Of a stretch of DNA of 55,651 nt, positions 35,290-45,250 are shown piece after piece (within the stretch, counting starts at the first letter, position 1; every line of letters starts with the position of its first letter). Location: NCBI GenBank assembly GCA_947626715.1, contig CANQTG010000004.1:1-55651 (forward strand), given 5' to 3'. The stretch is from an uncultured Lachnospiraceae bacterium (lineage in GTDB: Bacteria > Bacillota > Clostridia > Lachnospirales > Lachnospiraceae). A program made the translations under genes and the position numbers. The notes beneath the pieces are model-generated. The model saw nothing but the letters and a program-made list of their open reading frames with translations. It did no database searches and was not told the origin of the DNA.

Positions 35290-36165
35290 TTATTCGATCG
35301 GGATCTGGATATAAATGCCCATGCCCTTTCCGGGCGAGCTTCTGGCATAGATGGTGCCGCCGTAGGAATTTACGATCGCTCTGGCCTGCGTGAGCCCGAG
35401 GCCGTTGCCGCTGATACGGTTAGAGCCCTGATAGTTCATCTCAAAGATATGCGGGGTCTCCTGCTCGGAGAGGCCCTCGCCGTTGTCCTTGAGGACGATG
35501 AAGATGTCGTCGCCGATCGTGGAGAGCGTGATCGTCAGGCTGCCGGCGCGGTTCATATATTTGATCGAGTTGTCGATGATATTGCGGAACAGGATACGGA
35601 TCCGTCCCGGGTCCGCCTTTACGACCAGCGAATCCTCCGAGGACGAGATACGAAGCTGGATACCGGCCTTCGCCGCAAAGGGGCGGAACTCCCGGATCGC
35701 CTCCCGCGCGGTCTCAATGATATCTAGGGGCGCGGGATCGCCGCCGTCGGAAAAGAGCGGCGGCAGCAGGCTGTCCGCAGACGACGCGGCCTGCGCTGCC
35801 TGCGTCTCCTCCCTGAGCGCGGCCTCCTCCTTAGCCTGTAAAAGGGCGCTCTCGAGCTCGGTCTTGGCGCTCTGGTATTCGCGGGACTGCGCCGCGAGCT
35901 TATCGTTCGTCTCGGTAAGGGAGGCGGAGAGTTTATCGTTTTCCTGCGTAAGGAGCCCGCACTGCTCCGCTAACTCATCCCGCTCCTTCTCGAGCTGCGG
36001 ATTGTGGCCGCTGCGGTACGCGGCGTAGGCAAACAGCAGCAGAGAGATACTGTGCAGGATAAAGAATAAAAGGGAGATCCAGGGGTCTGACTGGAAGAAG
36101 TAAAGCAGCGTCAGCGTATAGCAGACGGCGGAACAGGACAATAAGGCTTTCTGCGTAGTAGTCAT
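35290..36165 (-). CDS. Membrane kinase-like HATPase lacking a phosphoacceptor His
   Basis: A 291-residue protein: two membrane helices (~5-23, ~30-50), a coiled coil (~55-125), then a complete HATPase_c domain (~150-290) with N box LFRNIIDNSIKYMN, DNGEGL and GNGLGLTQARAIV. No HisKA motif exists between the coiled coil and the ATPase domain, and there is no His in that stretch. So it either acts on a partner or signals without phosphotransfer. No response regulator is adjacent. It has a good GGAG site and lies divergent from the AAA+ gene across a 254-bp control region. Confidence 0.85.
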   Translation of the reverse strand: MTTTQKALLSCSAVCYTLTLLYFFQSDPWISLLFFILHSISLLLFAYAAYRSGHNPQLEKERDELAEQCGLLTQENDKLSASLTETNDKLAAQSREYQSAKTELESALLQAKEEAALREETQAAQAASSADSLLPPLFSDGGDPAPLDIIETAREAIREFRPFAAKAGIQLRISSSEDSLVVKADPGRIRILFRNIIDNSIKYMNRAGSLTITLSTIGDDIFIVLKDNGEGLSEQETPHIFEMNYQGSNRISGNGLGLTQARAIVNSYGGTIYARSSPGKGMGIYIQIPIE

Positions 36166-36419
36166 AGCGGGCTCCTTTCATATTCTAAAACTGGTTTCAG
36201 TATAGCATATTCGATAAAAAATGACAATAAATTTTCAATATAATATAACGACAATAAACTTTTATTATAGCACAGATGGAAAATAAGTACAATTATTTTC
36301 CGCTTGCGCAGATAGGAGCCGTTTCGCGTCGTAGGAATTGCAATCGTTTCATGGAAAGGTTATAAAAGAAGTAAAAAAGTAAAATAAAGCAGAGTACTGT
36401 GGAAGAGAGGAGGATAAGA
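36166..36419. promoter_or_regulatory. Divergent AT-rich control region with paired GACAATAAA boxes
   Basis: This gap separates the minus-strand kinase-like gene from the AAA+ gene. GACAATAAAYTTT occurs at 36223-36235 and at 36250-36262, 27 bp apart start to start; read on the other strand the boxes have the TTGTCR core seen in Spo0A-type sites. TATAAT at 36238-36243 and TATTAT-like sequence near 36262-36268 are -10 candidates, but no pair with a good 17-bp -35 stands out. The AAA+ gene has GAGAGGAGG ahead of its ATG. Confidence 0.5.
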
Positions 36420-38768
36420 ATGAATCCTTTTGACAGCAGCCTGTCGGACCGGCCCTTTCGGGATTACGAGGAGTATATGGAATATCTCTTCGCCTGCGTA
36501 AACGAGGGAATGAACCGGCATTTGGCGGATTTAAAGGAGGTCTACGCGACGGGTCAGGGCGGCTATAAGAACGTCCTCTATCCCGATATCGAGATCGCCC
36601 ATGACACCTGTATCGAGAAGCTGGGAAGGTTTGAGAGCAGGGCGCGGGAAGGCGGGGAGCCCGTATCCGCGGCGGGGGCGGCGGGGGCGGCTCCTTGGGA
36701 AGACGATGAAGAAGAGGTAAGCGACGAGCTGATGGGGATCTTCGCCAGCTTTGTCAGCGAGAGCGCCGAGAAGGAGGAGCTGGAGGAGCCGGAGCAGAGC
36801 GCCTCGCCGCTGCGCATGACGCTGCCCTCCGTGCGCGATATGATCGCGATCATCGGCAGGCGCGCGGAGCTATCGCGCGGGCAGGGGATCGTCCTTCCCT
36901 ATTACGAGATCTGCCGCAAGCTGGACTTTGAGCCGTTTACCGTTTTCTGTCTGGCGTGCGGGATCCTCTCGTCCACGCAGACGGACTATGCGGGCGTGTT
37001 TCAGGTCATCAACGAAAACGGCAGCCTGCCCGCGCCGACGATCGAGTCGGCGGCGAAGCTTTTCTACGGGCGCGATTTCTCGATCACGGGCGCCTACGGC
37101 GATATGTCCGTGTGTCTGGAGCAGCTCCTGCCGGTGTTGGACCTGCGCGTGCAGGGCAGTATGCCGTTTTCGACCGTGGTATCGCCGGATAAGCGTATGA
37201 TCGACTATCTGTTCGGCAAGAACCCCCTTAGGCTGGATGAGAATTATATCCGCTTTTTCCAAATGCTCACCGACGATAAGGAGCTCGACCCGATCATGGC
37301 CAACGAGGGCGTACTGGAGGCGATGGAGATCTCGTATCAGGAGGGCGTGCGGATCTTCTCCTACTTCGGGGACGAGGGCAGCGGCCGCAAATTCTTTATC
37401 CGTCATTTCTGTAAGAAAAACGGGCTCCGCGCGATCTCCATCAACTGCAAGAAGCTGTTCGTATACGATTATAATTATGTCGATAAGGCGCTGTGGGCGG
37501 TGACGAGGGAATGTATCCTTGCCAATGCCTGCTGCTGTCTGGACGATCTGAGCTACCGCGAGGAGGAAAAGGAGAAATTCTTCGGCTATATGGATCTGGC
37601 CTTTGCGAAGCTGACGCAGCATAATGTGCTGGTATTTGCGGTCAGCCGCGAAAAGCTGGCGATGCGGGAGATGACGAAGGACGAATTTACGGAGCTCGAG
37701 CTGCCGACCCCGACCAATCAGGAGCGCGAGGACTGCTGGCGGTATTTCGCGCAGGGCTATGCGCTGGCGGACGATGTGGATCTGGCGGAGCTGGCGACCA
37801 AATTCCTGTTCACGCCGGGCAAGATCCGCTCGGCCCTCCATCAGGCGCGCAGCCTTGCGACGATGGATAAGGACGTCCTGATCCCGCGGGCGACGCTGTT
37901 CCGCGGCTGCAACGATCAGATGAGCTCGGAGCTGACGCAGAAGGCGACGAAGGTCAAGGCGAATTTCGGCTTTGAGGATATCGTCATGAACCATGACCAG
38001 CGGACGACCTTAGAGCACGCGATCGACCAGATGAACTTCCGCAAGCAGGTCTACGATAACTGGCACTATACGAAGAAGTATCCCTACGGGCGCGGCCTGT
38101 CGATCCTGCTGTTCGGCGCGCCCGGCACCGGGAAGTCGATGTGCGCGCAGGTGATCGCGCATGAGCTGAATCTGGAGCTCTACCGCGTGGATCTCTCGAA
38201 GGTCATTGATAAGTACGTCGGCGAGACGGAGAAGTCGATCTCCATGATCTTCCGCGAGGCGAAAAAGTGCAATGTCGTCCTCTTCTTCGACGAGTGCGAC
38301 ACGCTGTTCGCGAAGCGCTCCGACGACGGCGGCAGCAATCAGGCGTCGAATAACAATAAGACCGCCCTGCTCTTACAGGAGGTGGAGGCGTACGACGGCG
38401 TATCCGTACTGGCGACCAACTACAAGCACAATATCGACCCGGCTTTCTTCCGGCGTATGAAATATATCGTGGAGTTTCAGTTCCCCGACCCGGATACGCG
38501 CGAAATGCTGTGGCGCACGACGATCCCTAAGGACACGCCGCTGGGCGAGGACGTGGATATCCGTTTCCTTGCGGAAAAATTTGAATTTGTGGGCGGCAAT
38601 ATCAAAAACTGTATCCTGAACGCGGCGTTTCTGGCGGCGGCGGACGGCGACGGCAAGGAGGTCTGTATGCGGCACTACTTAAACGCGATCCGTTATGAGT
38701 TTGTCAAGACCGGCAAGGTGTTTACCCGCTCTGACTTCGAGCCGTACGCCTATATGGTGGGCCTGTAA
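36420..38768 (+). CDS. eCIS AAA+ ATPase (Pvc15-like)
   Basis: A 782-residue ATPase. The C-terminal AAA+ module has Walker A GAPGTGKS (~566-573), Walker B VVLFFDECDTLF (~618-629) and the arginine region AFFRRMKYIVEF. An earlier module (~300-420) looks like a decayed AAA domain: GDEGSGRKFFI in place of Walker A and CCCLDDLS in place of Walker B. An acidic Ala/Gly-rich linker sits near 80-135. Pvc15-type ATPases are part of nearly every eCIS locus and are needed for assembly or cargo loading. ATG 36420 is chosen for AGGAGG just ahead. Confidence 0.93.
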   Translation: MNPFDSSLSDRPFRDYEEYMEYLFACVNEGMNRHLADLKEVYATGQGGYKNVLYPDIEIAHDTCIEKLGRFESRAREGGEPVSAAGAAGAAPWEDDEEEVSDELMGIFASFVSESAEKEELEEPEQSASPLRMTLPSVRDMIAIIGRRAELSRGQGIVLPYYEICRKLDFEPFTVFCLACGILSSTQTDYAGVFQVINENGSLPAPTIESAAKLFYGRDFSITGAYGDMSVCLEQLLPVLDLRVQGSMPFSTVVSPDKRMIDYLFGKNPLRLDENYIRFFQMLTDDKELDPIMANEGVLEAMEISYQEGVRIFSYFGDEGSGRKFFIRHFCKKNGLRAISINCKKLFVYDYNYVDKALWAVTRECILANACCCLDDLSYREEEKEKFFGYMDLAFAKLTQHNVLVFAVSREKLAMREMTKDEFTELELPTPTNQEREDCWRYFAQGYALADDVDLAELATKFLFTPGKIRSALHQARSLATMDKDVLIPRATLFRGCNDQMSSELTQKATKVKANFGFEDIVMNHDQRTTLEHAIDQMNFRKQVYDNWHYTKKYPYGRGLSILLFGAPGTGKSMCAQVIAHELNLELYRVDLSKVIDKYVGETEKSISMIFREAKKCNVVLFFDECDTLFAKRSDDGGSNQASNNNKTALLLQEVEAYDGVSVLATNYKHNIDPAFFRRMKYIVEFQFPDPDTREMLWRTTIPKDTPLGEDVDIRFLAEKFEFVGGNIKNCILNAAFLAAADGDGKEVCMRHYLNAIRYEFVKTGKVFTRSDFEPYAYMVGL

Positions 38769-38801
38769 CTGCCGGACGCTGATAGAACGGAGGGAAGCCC
38801 T

Positions 38802-40466
38802 TTGAAAAGTAAGATAAGAATCGGATTACGATATAAGGTCATTATTCTATGCACGCTCCTTGCGCTTATCCTGTGCGGCGGAGAGGGCTATATCGACTAC
38901 AACAGCTACTCGGACACCCTGCTTCAGAAGTATGAGGATTACGCGGGGACGCTGATTCGGATCATGGAGAAGAAATTTAACGAATCCGGCGTCGTGGATC
39001 TGCTCCCGCAGGGCGTGATGGATGAGAACTACGAGCGGCTGCGCGGGGAGATGAACGCGTTAAAGGAGAGCGCGGAGGCGGACTACCTATATGCCGTATA
39101 TTTTAAGGAGAAGGGCGATATCGACAGCCTTTCTTATGTGATCAACGGCGTGGCCGGCGCGCGGGACGGGGATAAAAGATACGACTATCTGGGAGAACCC
39201 TGCAAGGCGGATGAGTTCGGGCAGGAGGCGCGGGAGCGTTTCCTTGCCTGTATCGAGAGCCGCGATACGAAGATCCACTATTATGCGAGCACCACGCCGG
39301 AGTACGGCAGCCAGCTCACCTGCTATAAGGCCGTCTACGGCAAAGGGGACGCCGCCCTGCTCCTCGCGGTGGATATCTCTATGGACGATATCGACAGCAG
39401 CCATTTCGCCTATGTGTGGGACGCGGGCATTCGGACGCTGGTGCTGCTGATTGTGCTGCTGGTCGCCTTTATCGGCGTCACGAACCATTCGGTGGTCAAA
39501 CCGATCCTGCGGATCGAGCAGAGCAGCCGCGATTTTGTGGAGCAGATGAAGCGGGTCAGCGAGCCTGACGAGCTGGACTTTAAGAAGATCCCGCCGTTCT
39601 CGACGGTGGAGATCGATATGCTGCGCGGCAGCATCGAGGTCATGGCCGAGAGCATACGCAGCTATATGACCGATCTGGAACGGGTCGTGCAGGAGAAAGG
39701 GAAGATCACGGCGGAGCTCGACGTGGCGACCGATATCCAGCTCAGTATGCTCCCGCGCATTTTCCCGCCGTTCCCGCAGCGGGATGATTTTGACCTCTAC
39801 GCCTCGATCGAAACGGCCAGAGAGGTGGGCGGCGATTTCTATGACTTCTATATGATCGACGATACCCATCTGTGTGTGACGATGGCGGACGTCTCGGGGA
39901 AGGGAGTCCCGGCGGCGCTGTTCATGGTCATTGCCAAGACGCTGCTAAAGAATCATATGCTGATGGGCAAGGGGCCGGCGCAGGCCTTTGCGGATGTGAA
40001 CAGTCTGCTCGCGGAGAGCAACGAACAGGCGATGTTCGTCACGGCATGGCTGGCGGTCGTCGATCTGACGGACTGGAAGATGACCGTCGTGAACGCGGGG
40101 CACAATCCGCCGCTGCTTGGGCGGGCGGACGGCGGCTTTACATACTGCTATGTGGACGCGGGCTTTGTGCTGGCGGCCATGGAAGGAGTGTCCTATCAGG
40201 AGACGCAGATCCAGCTCTTTCAGGGAGACGTGCTTTACCTGTATACGGACGGTATCACGGAGGCCAATAACGCGCAGGAGGAGCTTTACGGGGAGGAGAG
40301 GCTGCAAAGCTGCCTGAACCGATGCGGCGGGGACGATCCCAAGACCCTGATCGAGAGCGTAAAGGCGGATATCGCCGCGTTCGTAGGGGAAGCGCCGCAG
40401 TTTGACGATATGACGATGCTGGCGTTAAAGATCATCGGCGGAAAGACTCTGCCGGACGAAGCGTAA
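38802..40466 (+). CDS. Membrane SpoIIE/RsbU-type PP2C phosphatase with exported sensor
   Basis: A 554-residue protein: helix 1 (~12-30), an exported Cache-like sensor (~31-205), helix 2 (~208-230), a HAMP-like linker, and a PPM/SpoIIE phosphatase domain (~315-550). Metal-site motifs are intact: REVGGDFYDFY, MADVSGKGVPAALFM, NAGHNPP, LYTDGITEA and FDDMTML. It starts at TTG 38802 with CGGAGGG nine bases ahead. The likely substrate is the STAS protein at 33378, opposed by the RsbW-like kinase. Extracellular signals sensed here would thus set the state of the switch. Confidence 0.93.
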   Translation: MKSKIRIGLRYKVIILCTLLALILCGGEGYIDYNSYSDTLLQKYEDYAGTLIRIMEKKFNESGVVDLLPQGVMDENYERLRGEMNALKESAEADYLYAVYFKEKGDIDSLSYVINGVAGARDGDKRYDYLGEPCKADEFGQEARERFLACIESRDTKIHYYASTTPEYGSQLTCYKAVYGKGDAALLLAVDISMDDIDSSHFAYVWDAGIRTLVLLIVLLVAFIGVTNHSVVKPILRIEQSSRDFVEQMKRVSEPDELDFKKIPPFSTVEIDMLRGSIEVMAESIRSYMTDLERVVQEKGKITAELDVATDIQLSMLPRIFPPFPQRDDFDLYASIETAREVGGDFYDFYMIDDTHLCVTMADVSGKGVPAALFMVIAKTLLKNHMLMGKGPAQAFADVNSLLAESNEQAMFVTAWLAVVDLTDWKMTVVNAGHNPPLLGRADGGFTYCYVDAGFVLAAMEGVSYQETQIQLFQGDVLYLYTDGITEANNAQEELYGEERLQSCLNRCGGDDPKTLIESVKADIAAFVGEAPQFDDMTMLALKIIGGKTLPDEA

Positions 40467-40478
40467 AAGGAGACCAAG

Positions 40479-43400
40479 ATGGGAAAATATGATAATTATG
40501 AACAGCTTCTGCAAAAAACATATCAGGATACGCTGATGAAGCGGGAACAGACGGAAGACGAAGCGCAATGGGAGGAGCGCGTAGAGAGCGAGAGCAGGGC
40601 GCGCCTTGCGACGCTTCAGAGCCCGCTGCAAGGCCAGAATCAGGACTTTGGCCCGCTGCAAAGACAGAATAAGGACTTTCACAGCCGGGTGGAGGCAGGC
40701 TGGCCGCCGCTCCTTGTAAGCTGGACGGCGGAGGGCAGCCCAGTCCAGCAGCAGCCCTCCCATAAGGAAACGGGCAAAGAGGCAAGGGAGCGCAGGGCGC
40801 GGGAAAGGGAGATGAAGCTGGACGGCTGCACGGCGCAGGCGGAATATACCTACGACATCCACCAAGCCATGAAGCAGGGGATGCCGAAGAGCCCGCTCGA
40901 TGAGCCGAAGGGCAGCGAAAAGAAAAAGCGGCAGTATGTGGCGTCTCTGGCGGCATCTCTCAATGCGGATCTCAAGATGGACTGCATTGAGGAACGCAAT
41001 ATGGCGCAGAATATGCACGCGATCCAAGAAAGGAAGGCGCAGTACGCCCTCTTCCAGAGCCTGTTAGACAGTAACAGCCCCTATCTGGAGGGGATCGATC
41101 CGGCGGTACTGGAGGGGATCGCCCAAAAGAAGGAGATCTTTCTGCAGACGGCCGCGTTAGCCGACGCCTTCCGCGAGGCGCAGGGCGTCGGGGAAGACGG
41201 GAAGTATACCGACAGCGAGGCGATGAAAAAGGGTAAGGAGGAGTATGAGAAGAAGCGCAGGGAGGTAGACAGCGCGCTGGGAGAGCACTGTTATCCTGAC
41301 TATGCGCGGCGTACAAAGGACATTTTGCAAAATAACCCGTATCAGAAGGAGGCGGATACGCTGGAGTATCTGGCCGCCAGCCAGCCGCTCGAATATTATA
41401 AAGAAGGCAGGATGCACGACTACCGTCTCAGCCAGATCTGCGTCGAACGGTATTATGCCGACGTCAGTAAAAGTCTGACGCTGCGGGCGGAGCTGGAGGC
41501 GAGACTGGAGGCGCTGAGCGCTCTGGCAGGAGGGCCGCCCCCGGCGGCGGGGGAGGAGCTCGCGTGGCTCGAACGGGAGGTATACCGGCAGACCGCCAAG
41601 CTGAACGCGCATACGAAGGAGGCGAAGGAGCAGGACGTCCAAAAGCAGGTTTTGGATTTCATACTTTACGGCGAGGAGATCGCGGCCGGCTCGGAGGCGG
41701 CGGCGCTCTTTGATAACGAGGTGCTGGATCCCTATATCAACGAGCTGCTGCAGAGGGAGAATGCGGATACGCTGGAAGCGCGCCTCGATACGCTGACGAA
41801 TATGCAGGAGAGTGAGAGCTTTGTCGGGGATACGGAAGCGGACCAGCTGTTAAAGAACCGTATCGCGCAGCGCGGCGTCTTGGCGGCGACGCAGATCGAG
41901 GCGCGGGATGAGACGATGAAAAACGGGATCGTCCCGGGCGTTACCAAAGAGGAATGGGATCAGTCGGGAGGCGCGAGCTATCATCATCTCATGTCGATCG
42001 AAGAGGCGAAGCAGGCGGCGGAGGCCTCGGGAGGCTTTCTGTACTATGTGGAGAAGGAGGGCTCCAATATGGCGGAGGTGCGCACCACGATCCCGGAAAA
42101 GGCCGATATCGGCGGGCAGAAGGATTTCCCTCTGCGCAGGACCTATAACCAGATGATGAAGCTGCTGCTCGGCGTGTTGTTTCAAACGGACGAAGAGGGA
42201 AGGACGACCGTTAGGGAACAAGACGAGCTGAAATTCCACCAAATGGCGAACAATCTGAGCGATAATCTCATAGACTGGTCGGATCTGAAGGCTCGCAAGG
42301 CATTTTTAGATATGCTGTATGGGCCGGCGGCGGAGATGTACGGAGAAGAGGCGGACGCAGTCTTAACGAATATCGGGACCTTTATGGACAATCTGGTAGA
42401 CAACGACCGCGGTTATGTATTTTCGGAGCTTGGGGGTAATTTCACGGCGCTGGTGCGGCTTCCGATGGCGTTAAACGGGATGAAAGACTTAGGGGATCCG
42501 CCGGAGGGCGGGGAAAAGGCCGAGGAGGAAAAGCGGCTGCGCGAGACGGCAAGGCAGGACGCGGAGGAGACCCTCGCTGAGATCGGCGGGATCCTTACGA
42601 TGAAGGATGACGAGATCGACGTGCCCCTGCCGAATCAGTGCTCGGCGAATCATTCCCTGATGAAGGCGCTCCGTCCGTCGATCGGCATGAAACATACCTC
42701 AGGCGTTTATCACGAAATGCAGCATTTGTTTACCGAACGTCCCCTGAAGGGGATAAAGTATCTGCTGGAGTGCTTTCCGGATCTTCGTCAGGATTTTAAA
42801 AGCGGTAAAATGCATAGGGAGTATCTGGCGTATCTCGCGCAAGGCTTTTACGCGCTCGCGGTTTATCTGCTGGGGACGGAGGTAAAAGAGGATACGGCAT
42901 ACAAGGAAGCGCTTGAAAAATGGAGTGAGAATTTGAAAAGCGTGGCCGGGACGTCGGAAGAAACCCTGAAAAACCTACAGGGCAAAGCTCTGGAAAACGC
43001 TCTGGAAACGATATTGAATCAGCTGCAGCCGCCCTCTGCGATCGACGAGCTGCTCGCCAGACCCGAGCTCTCGGACGAAGCGCTCAGGAAAAGGAGCGGC
43101 GATGAGGTAGAGGACGCCTTGAAGCTTGACGCCTCGAAGCTTGACGCCTCGAAGCTTGACGTCGTCTCGAATCTTATATCTATGCTGGCTCAAACGGACT
43201 ATCTCAAATATGATTATCACGTGCTGCCGATCATGGGTATGATGCCGGACGGCACGGTCATTACCTCCGAGACCTTCGCGGCGGAGACGAAGCAGTATAT
43301 GGTCTCTCCGCTTACCCGCAGCCATAAGTCCGTCGGACATTACAATATGGATCCGACGCTGGTAAAGGAGGAAAAAAACAGAAAGCCGGACGGCGAGTTT

Positions 43401-45164
43401 GCCAGCATCCCCGGAGCCGTCGTTTACTATAACTGCGATAGGGGCATCAGGGCCCAAGAAGATAAGCCCGCGATCGAGTTTAAAAACAGGGTGGGCACGG
43501 TGATCGACAATTTGTCGAAGAAGGTGGAAGAGGCGCGGAGGGCGCAGGCTGAGACGATGAAACATTCGACCGTCCCGGGTGTCACAAGCGAGGAATGGAA
43601 CCGGTCGGGAGGCGCGAGCTATCATCAGTATATGACGGTCGAAGAGGCGAAGCAGGCGGTAGAGGCCTCGAAGGGCTTTCTGTACTATGTGGAAAAGGAG
43701 CAGTGGGGTATCAAGATGGCGGAGGTGCGCGCTACGATCCCGGAGAAGGCCGATGTCGGCGGGCAGAAGGATTTCCCTCTGCGCAGGACCTATAACCAGA
43801 TGATGAAGCTGCTGATGGGCGTTTTATTCAAGGTGGATAAGGATACGGGCAAGGCGGACGTAAGGGAGCAGGACGTGGTGACATTCCATCAGCGGGCGGA
43901 CGATCTGAGCGGTTCGCTTTTGGCGTATACGGATCCGGAGTTTGGCAATGACTTTTTGGCGCTGCTGAGAGAGCCGGCGGCGGAGATGTACGGAAAAGAG
44001 GCGAAAACGGTCATAGGGAATATCAAGGCCTTTATGGATTATCTGGGAAGGAAAGAAGTCGGCTTTGCGTTTTCGGAGCTCGCGACAAATCTTGCTGCGA
44101 TAACGCGGCTCCCGATGGCGTTAAACGGGATGGAGGATTTAGGGCCGCTGCCCAAGGGGAAGGAAAAGGCCGAGATGGAAAAGCGGCTGCGCGAGATGGC
44201 AAAGAAGGATGCCGAGGAGAGCCTCAATGAGATCGCGGGGATCCTGCAGATGGAGGATGATGAGATCGATGTGCCCCTGCCGAACCAGTGTTCGGCGAAT
44301 AATACCATGATCAAGGCGCTGCATGGGATGCTGGATATAGAAAAAAAAGGAGAAAAATATAAGGGAGGCGCGTACGAGGAAGTGGGAGACCTGTTTAACG
44401 AGCGCCCCCTGCTGGGGATGAAATATCTGCTGGAGTGCTTTCCGGATATCCGTCAGGAGCTTGGGGGGAAGGAGAGCTGCTCGAAAGAGTTTCTGATGAG
44501 CTTTGTGAAGGGCTTTGCCGCGCTCGCGGATTATCTGGCGGAGACGGCGGATCAGATGTCGCACGGGAACGCGCTTGGCGTATGGAGCAGGAATCTGAAA
44601 TTAACGCTTGACTTTTTGGTCGTGCAGCAGGAGGAAACGGAGATGAAGCGCGGGGTGATCAGGGCGATATTGGATCTGCTGCAGCCGCCTGTTGCGATCG
44701 GCGAGCTGCTTGCCAGACCCGAGCTCTCCGACGAGACGCTCAAGAAAAGGAGCATCAATCCGGCATTGAAGAAAAAGGACGATACGATATTTGCCGGAAA
44801 TGAGGCCGCGCAGCTTAAGGATGTCCTGAAGGACTATTTCAAATATGACTATCATGCGATGGCGGTCATGGGTACGCTGCCGGACGGCACGGTCGTTACC
44901 TCCGAGACCTTTGCGGCGGAGACGAAGCAGTATCTGGCGCCCCCGCTCACCCGCAGCCATAAGTCGATCGGGCATTATCAGACGGATCCCAATCTCGTCA
45001 GGGGGGATGTGAATCCGTCTCTGGAATTTATCCGCATACCCGGCGCCGTCGCCTTTTACAATAACGACAGGGGCGTCAGGACCGAGGAGGATAAACCGTC
45101 GATCGAATTTAAAAACAGGACGGACGCCGCGATGACTGAAGTGGGGAGAAAAGCGAAGTCTTAG
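40479..45164 (+). CDS. Giant two-module protein, candidate eCIS cargo
   Basis: A 1561-residue soluble protein of unknown function. Residues 1-~290 are charged and helical, and almost the same as the N-terminus of the next gene's product. Residues ~477-1024 and ~1025-1561 are two copies of one ~540-residue module: each starts VPGVT-x-EEW-x-x-SGGASYH, continues with GGQKDFPLRRTYNQMMKLL, IDVPLPNQCSAN, MKYLLECFPD-type and TSETFAAETKQY segments, and ends in YNxDRGxR then PxIEFKNR. There is no signal peptide, membrane helix or known toxin motif. It follows the phosphatase by 12 bases in the eCIS run. Position, size and the shared leader with a polymorphic rest suggest cargo, but that is inference. 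Confidence 0.75.
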   Translation: MGKYDNYEQLLQKTYQDTLMKREQTEDEAQWEERVESESRARLATLQSPLQGQNQDFGPLQRQNKDFHSRVEAGWPPLLVSWTAEGSPVQQQPSHKETGKEARERRAREREMKLDGCTAQAEYTYDIHQAMKQGMPKSPLDEPKGSEKKKRQYVASLAASLNADLKMDCIEERNMAQNMHAIQERKAQYALFQSLLDSNSPYLEGIDPAVLEGIAQKKEIFLQTAALADAFREAQGVGEDGKYTDSEAMKKGKEEYEKKRREVDSALGEHCYPDYARRTKDILQNNPYQKEADTLEYLAASQPLEYYKEGRMHDYRLSQICVERYYADVSKSLTLRAELEARLEALSALAGGPPPAAGEELAWLEREVYRQTAKLNAHTKEAKEQDVQKQVLDFILYGEEIAAGSEAAALFDNEVLDPYINELLQRENADTLEARLDTLTNMQESESFVGDTEADQLLKNRIAQRGVLAATQIEARDETMKNGIVPGVTKEEWDQSGGASYHHLMSIEEAKQAAEASGGFLYYVEKEGSNMAEVRTTIPEKADIGGQKDFPLRRTYNQMMKLLLGVLFQTDEEGRTTVREQDELKFHQMANNLSDNLIDWSDLKARKAFLDMLYGPAAEMYGEEADAVLTNIGTFMDNLVDNDRGYVFSELGGNFTALVRLPMALNGMKDLGDPPEGGEKAEEEKRLRETARQDAEETLAEIGGILTMKDDEIDVPLPNQCSANHSLMKALRPSIGMKHTSGVYHEMQHLFTERPLKGIKYLLECFPDLRQDFKSGKMHREYLAYLAQGFYALAVYLLGTEVKEDTAYKEALEKWSENLKSVAGTSEETLKNLQGKALENALETILNQLQPPSAIDELLARPELSDEALRKRSGDEVEDALKLDASKLDASKLDVVSNLISMLAQTDYLKYDYHVLPIMGMMPDGTVITSETFAAETKQYMVSPLTRSHKSVGHYNMDPTLVKEEKNRKPDGEFASIPGAVVYYNCDRGIRAQEDKPAIEFKNRVGTVIDNLSKKVEEARRAQAETMKHSTVPGVTSEEWNRSGGASYHQYMTVEEAKQAVEASKGFLYYVEKEQWGIKMAEVRATIPEKADVGGQKDFPLRRTYNQMMKLLMGVLFKVDKDTGKADVREQDVVTFHQRADDLSGSLLAYTDPEFGNDFLALLREPAAEMYGKEAKTVIGNIKAFMDYLGRKEVGFAFSELATNLAAITRLPMALNGMEDLGPLPKGKEKAEMEKRLREMAKKDAEESLNEIAGILQMEDDEIDVPLPNQCSANNTMIKALHGMLDIEKKGEKYKGGAYEEVGDLFNERPLLGMKYLLECFPDIRQELGGKESCSKEFLMSFVKGFAALADYLAETADQMSHGNALGVWSRNLKLTLDFLVVQQEETEMKRGVIRAILDLLQPPVAIGELLARPELSDETLKKRSINPALKKKDDTIFAGNEAAQLKDVLKDYFKYDYHAMAVMGTLPDGTVVTSETFAAETKQYLAPPLTRSHKSIGHYQTDPNLVRGDVNPSLEFIRIPGAVAFYNNDRGVRTEEDKPSIEFKNRTDAAMTEVGRKAKS

Positions 45165-45250
45165 ACGGGCGGCGGCCGGATCCGGATCCCGCGCGGGGAC
45201 TTACAGGCGGGTCTTGAAACGGATCGAGAATGAAAAGGGGAGAATCGAAG

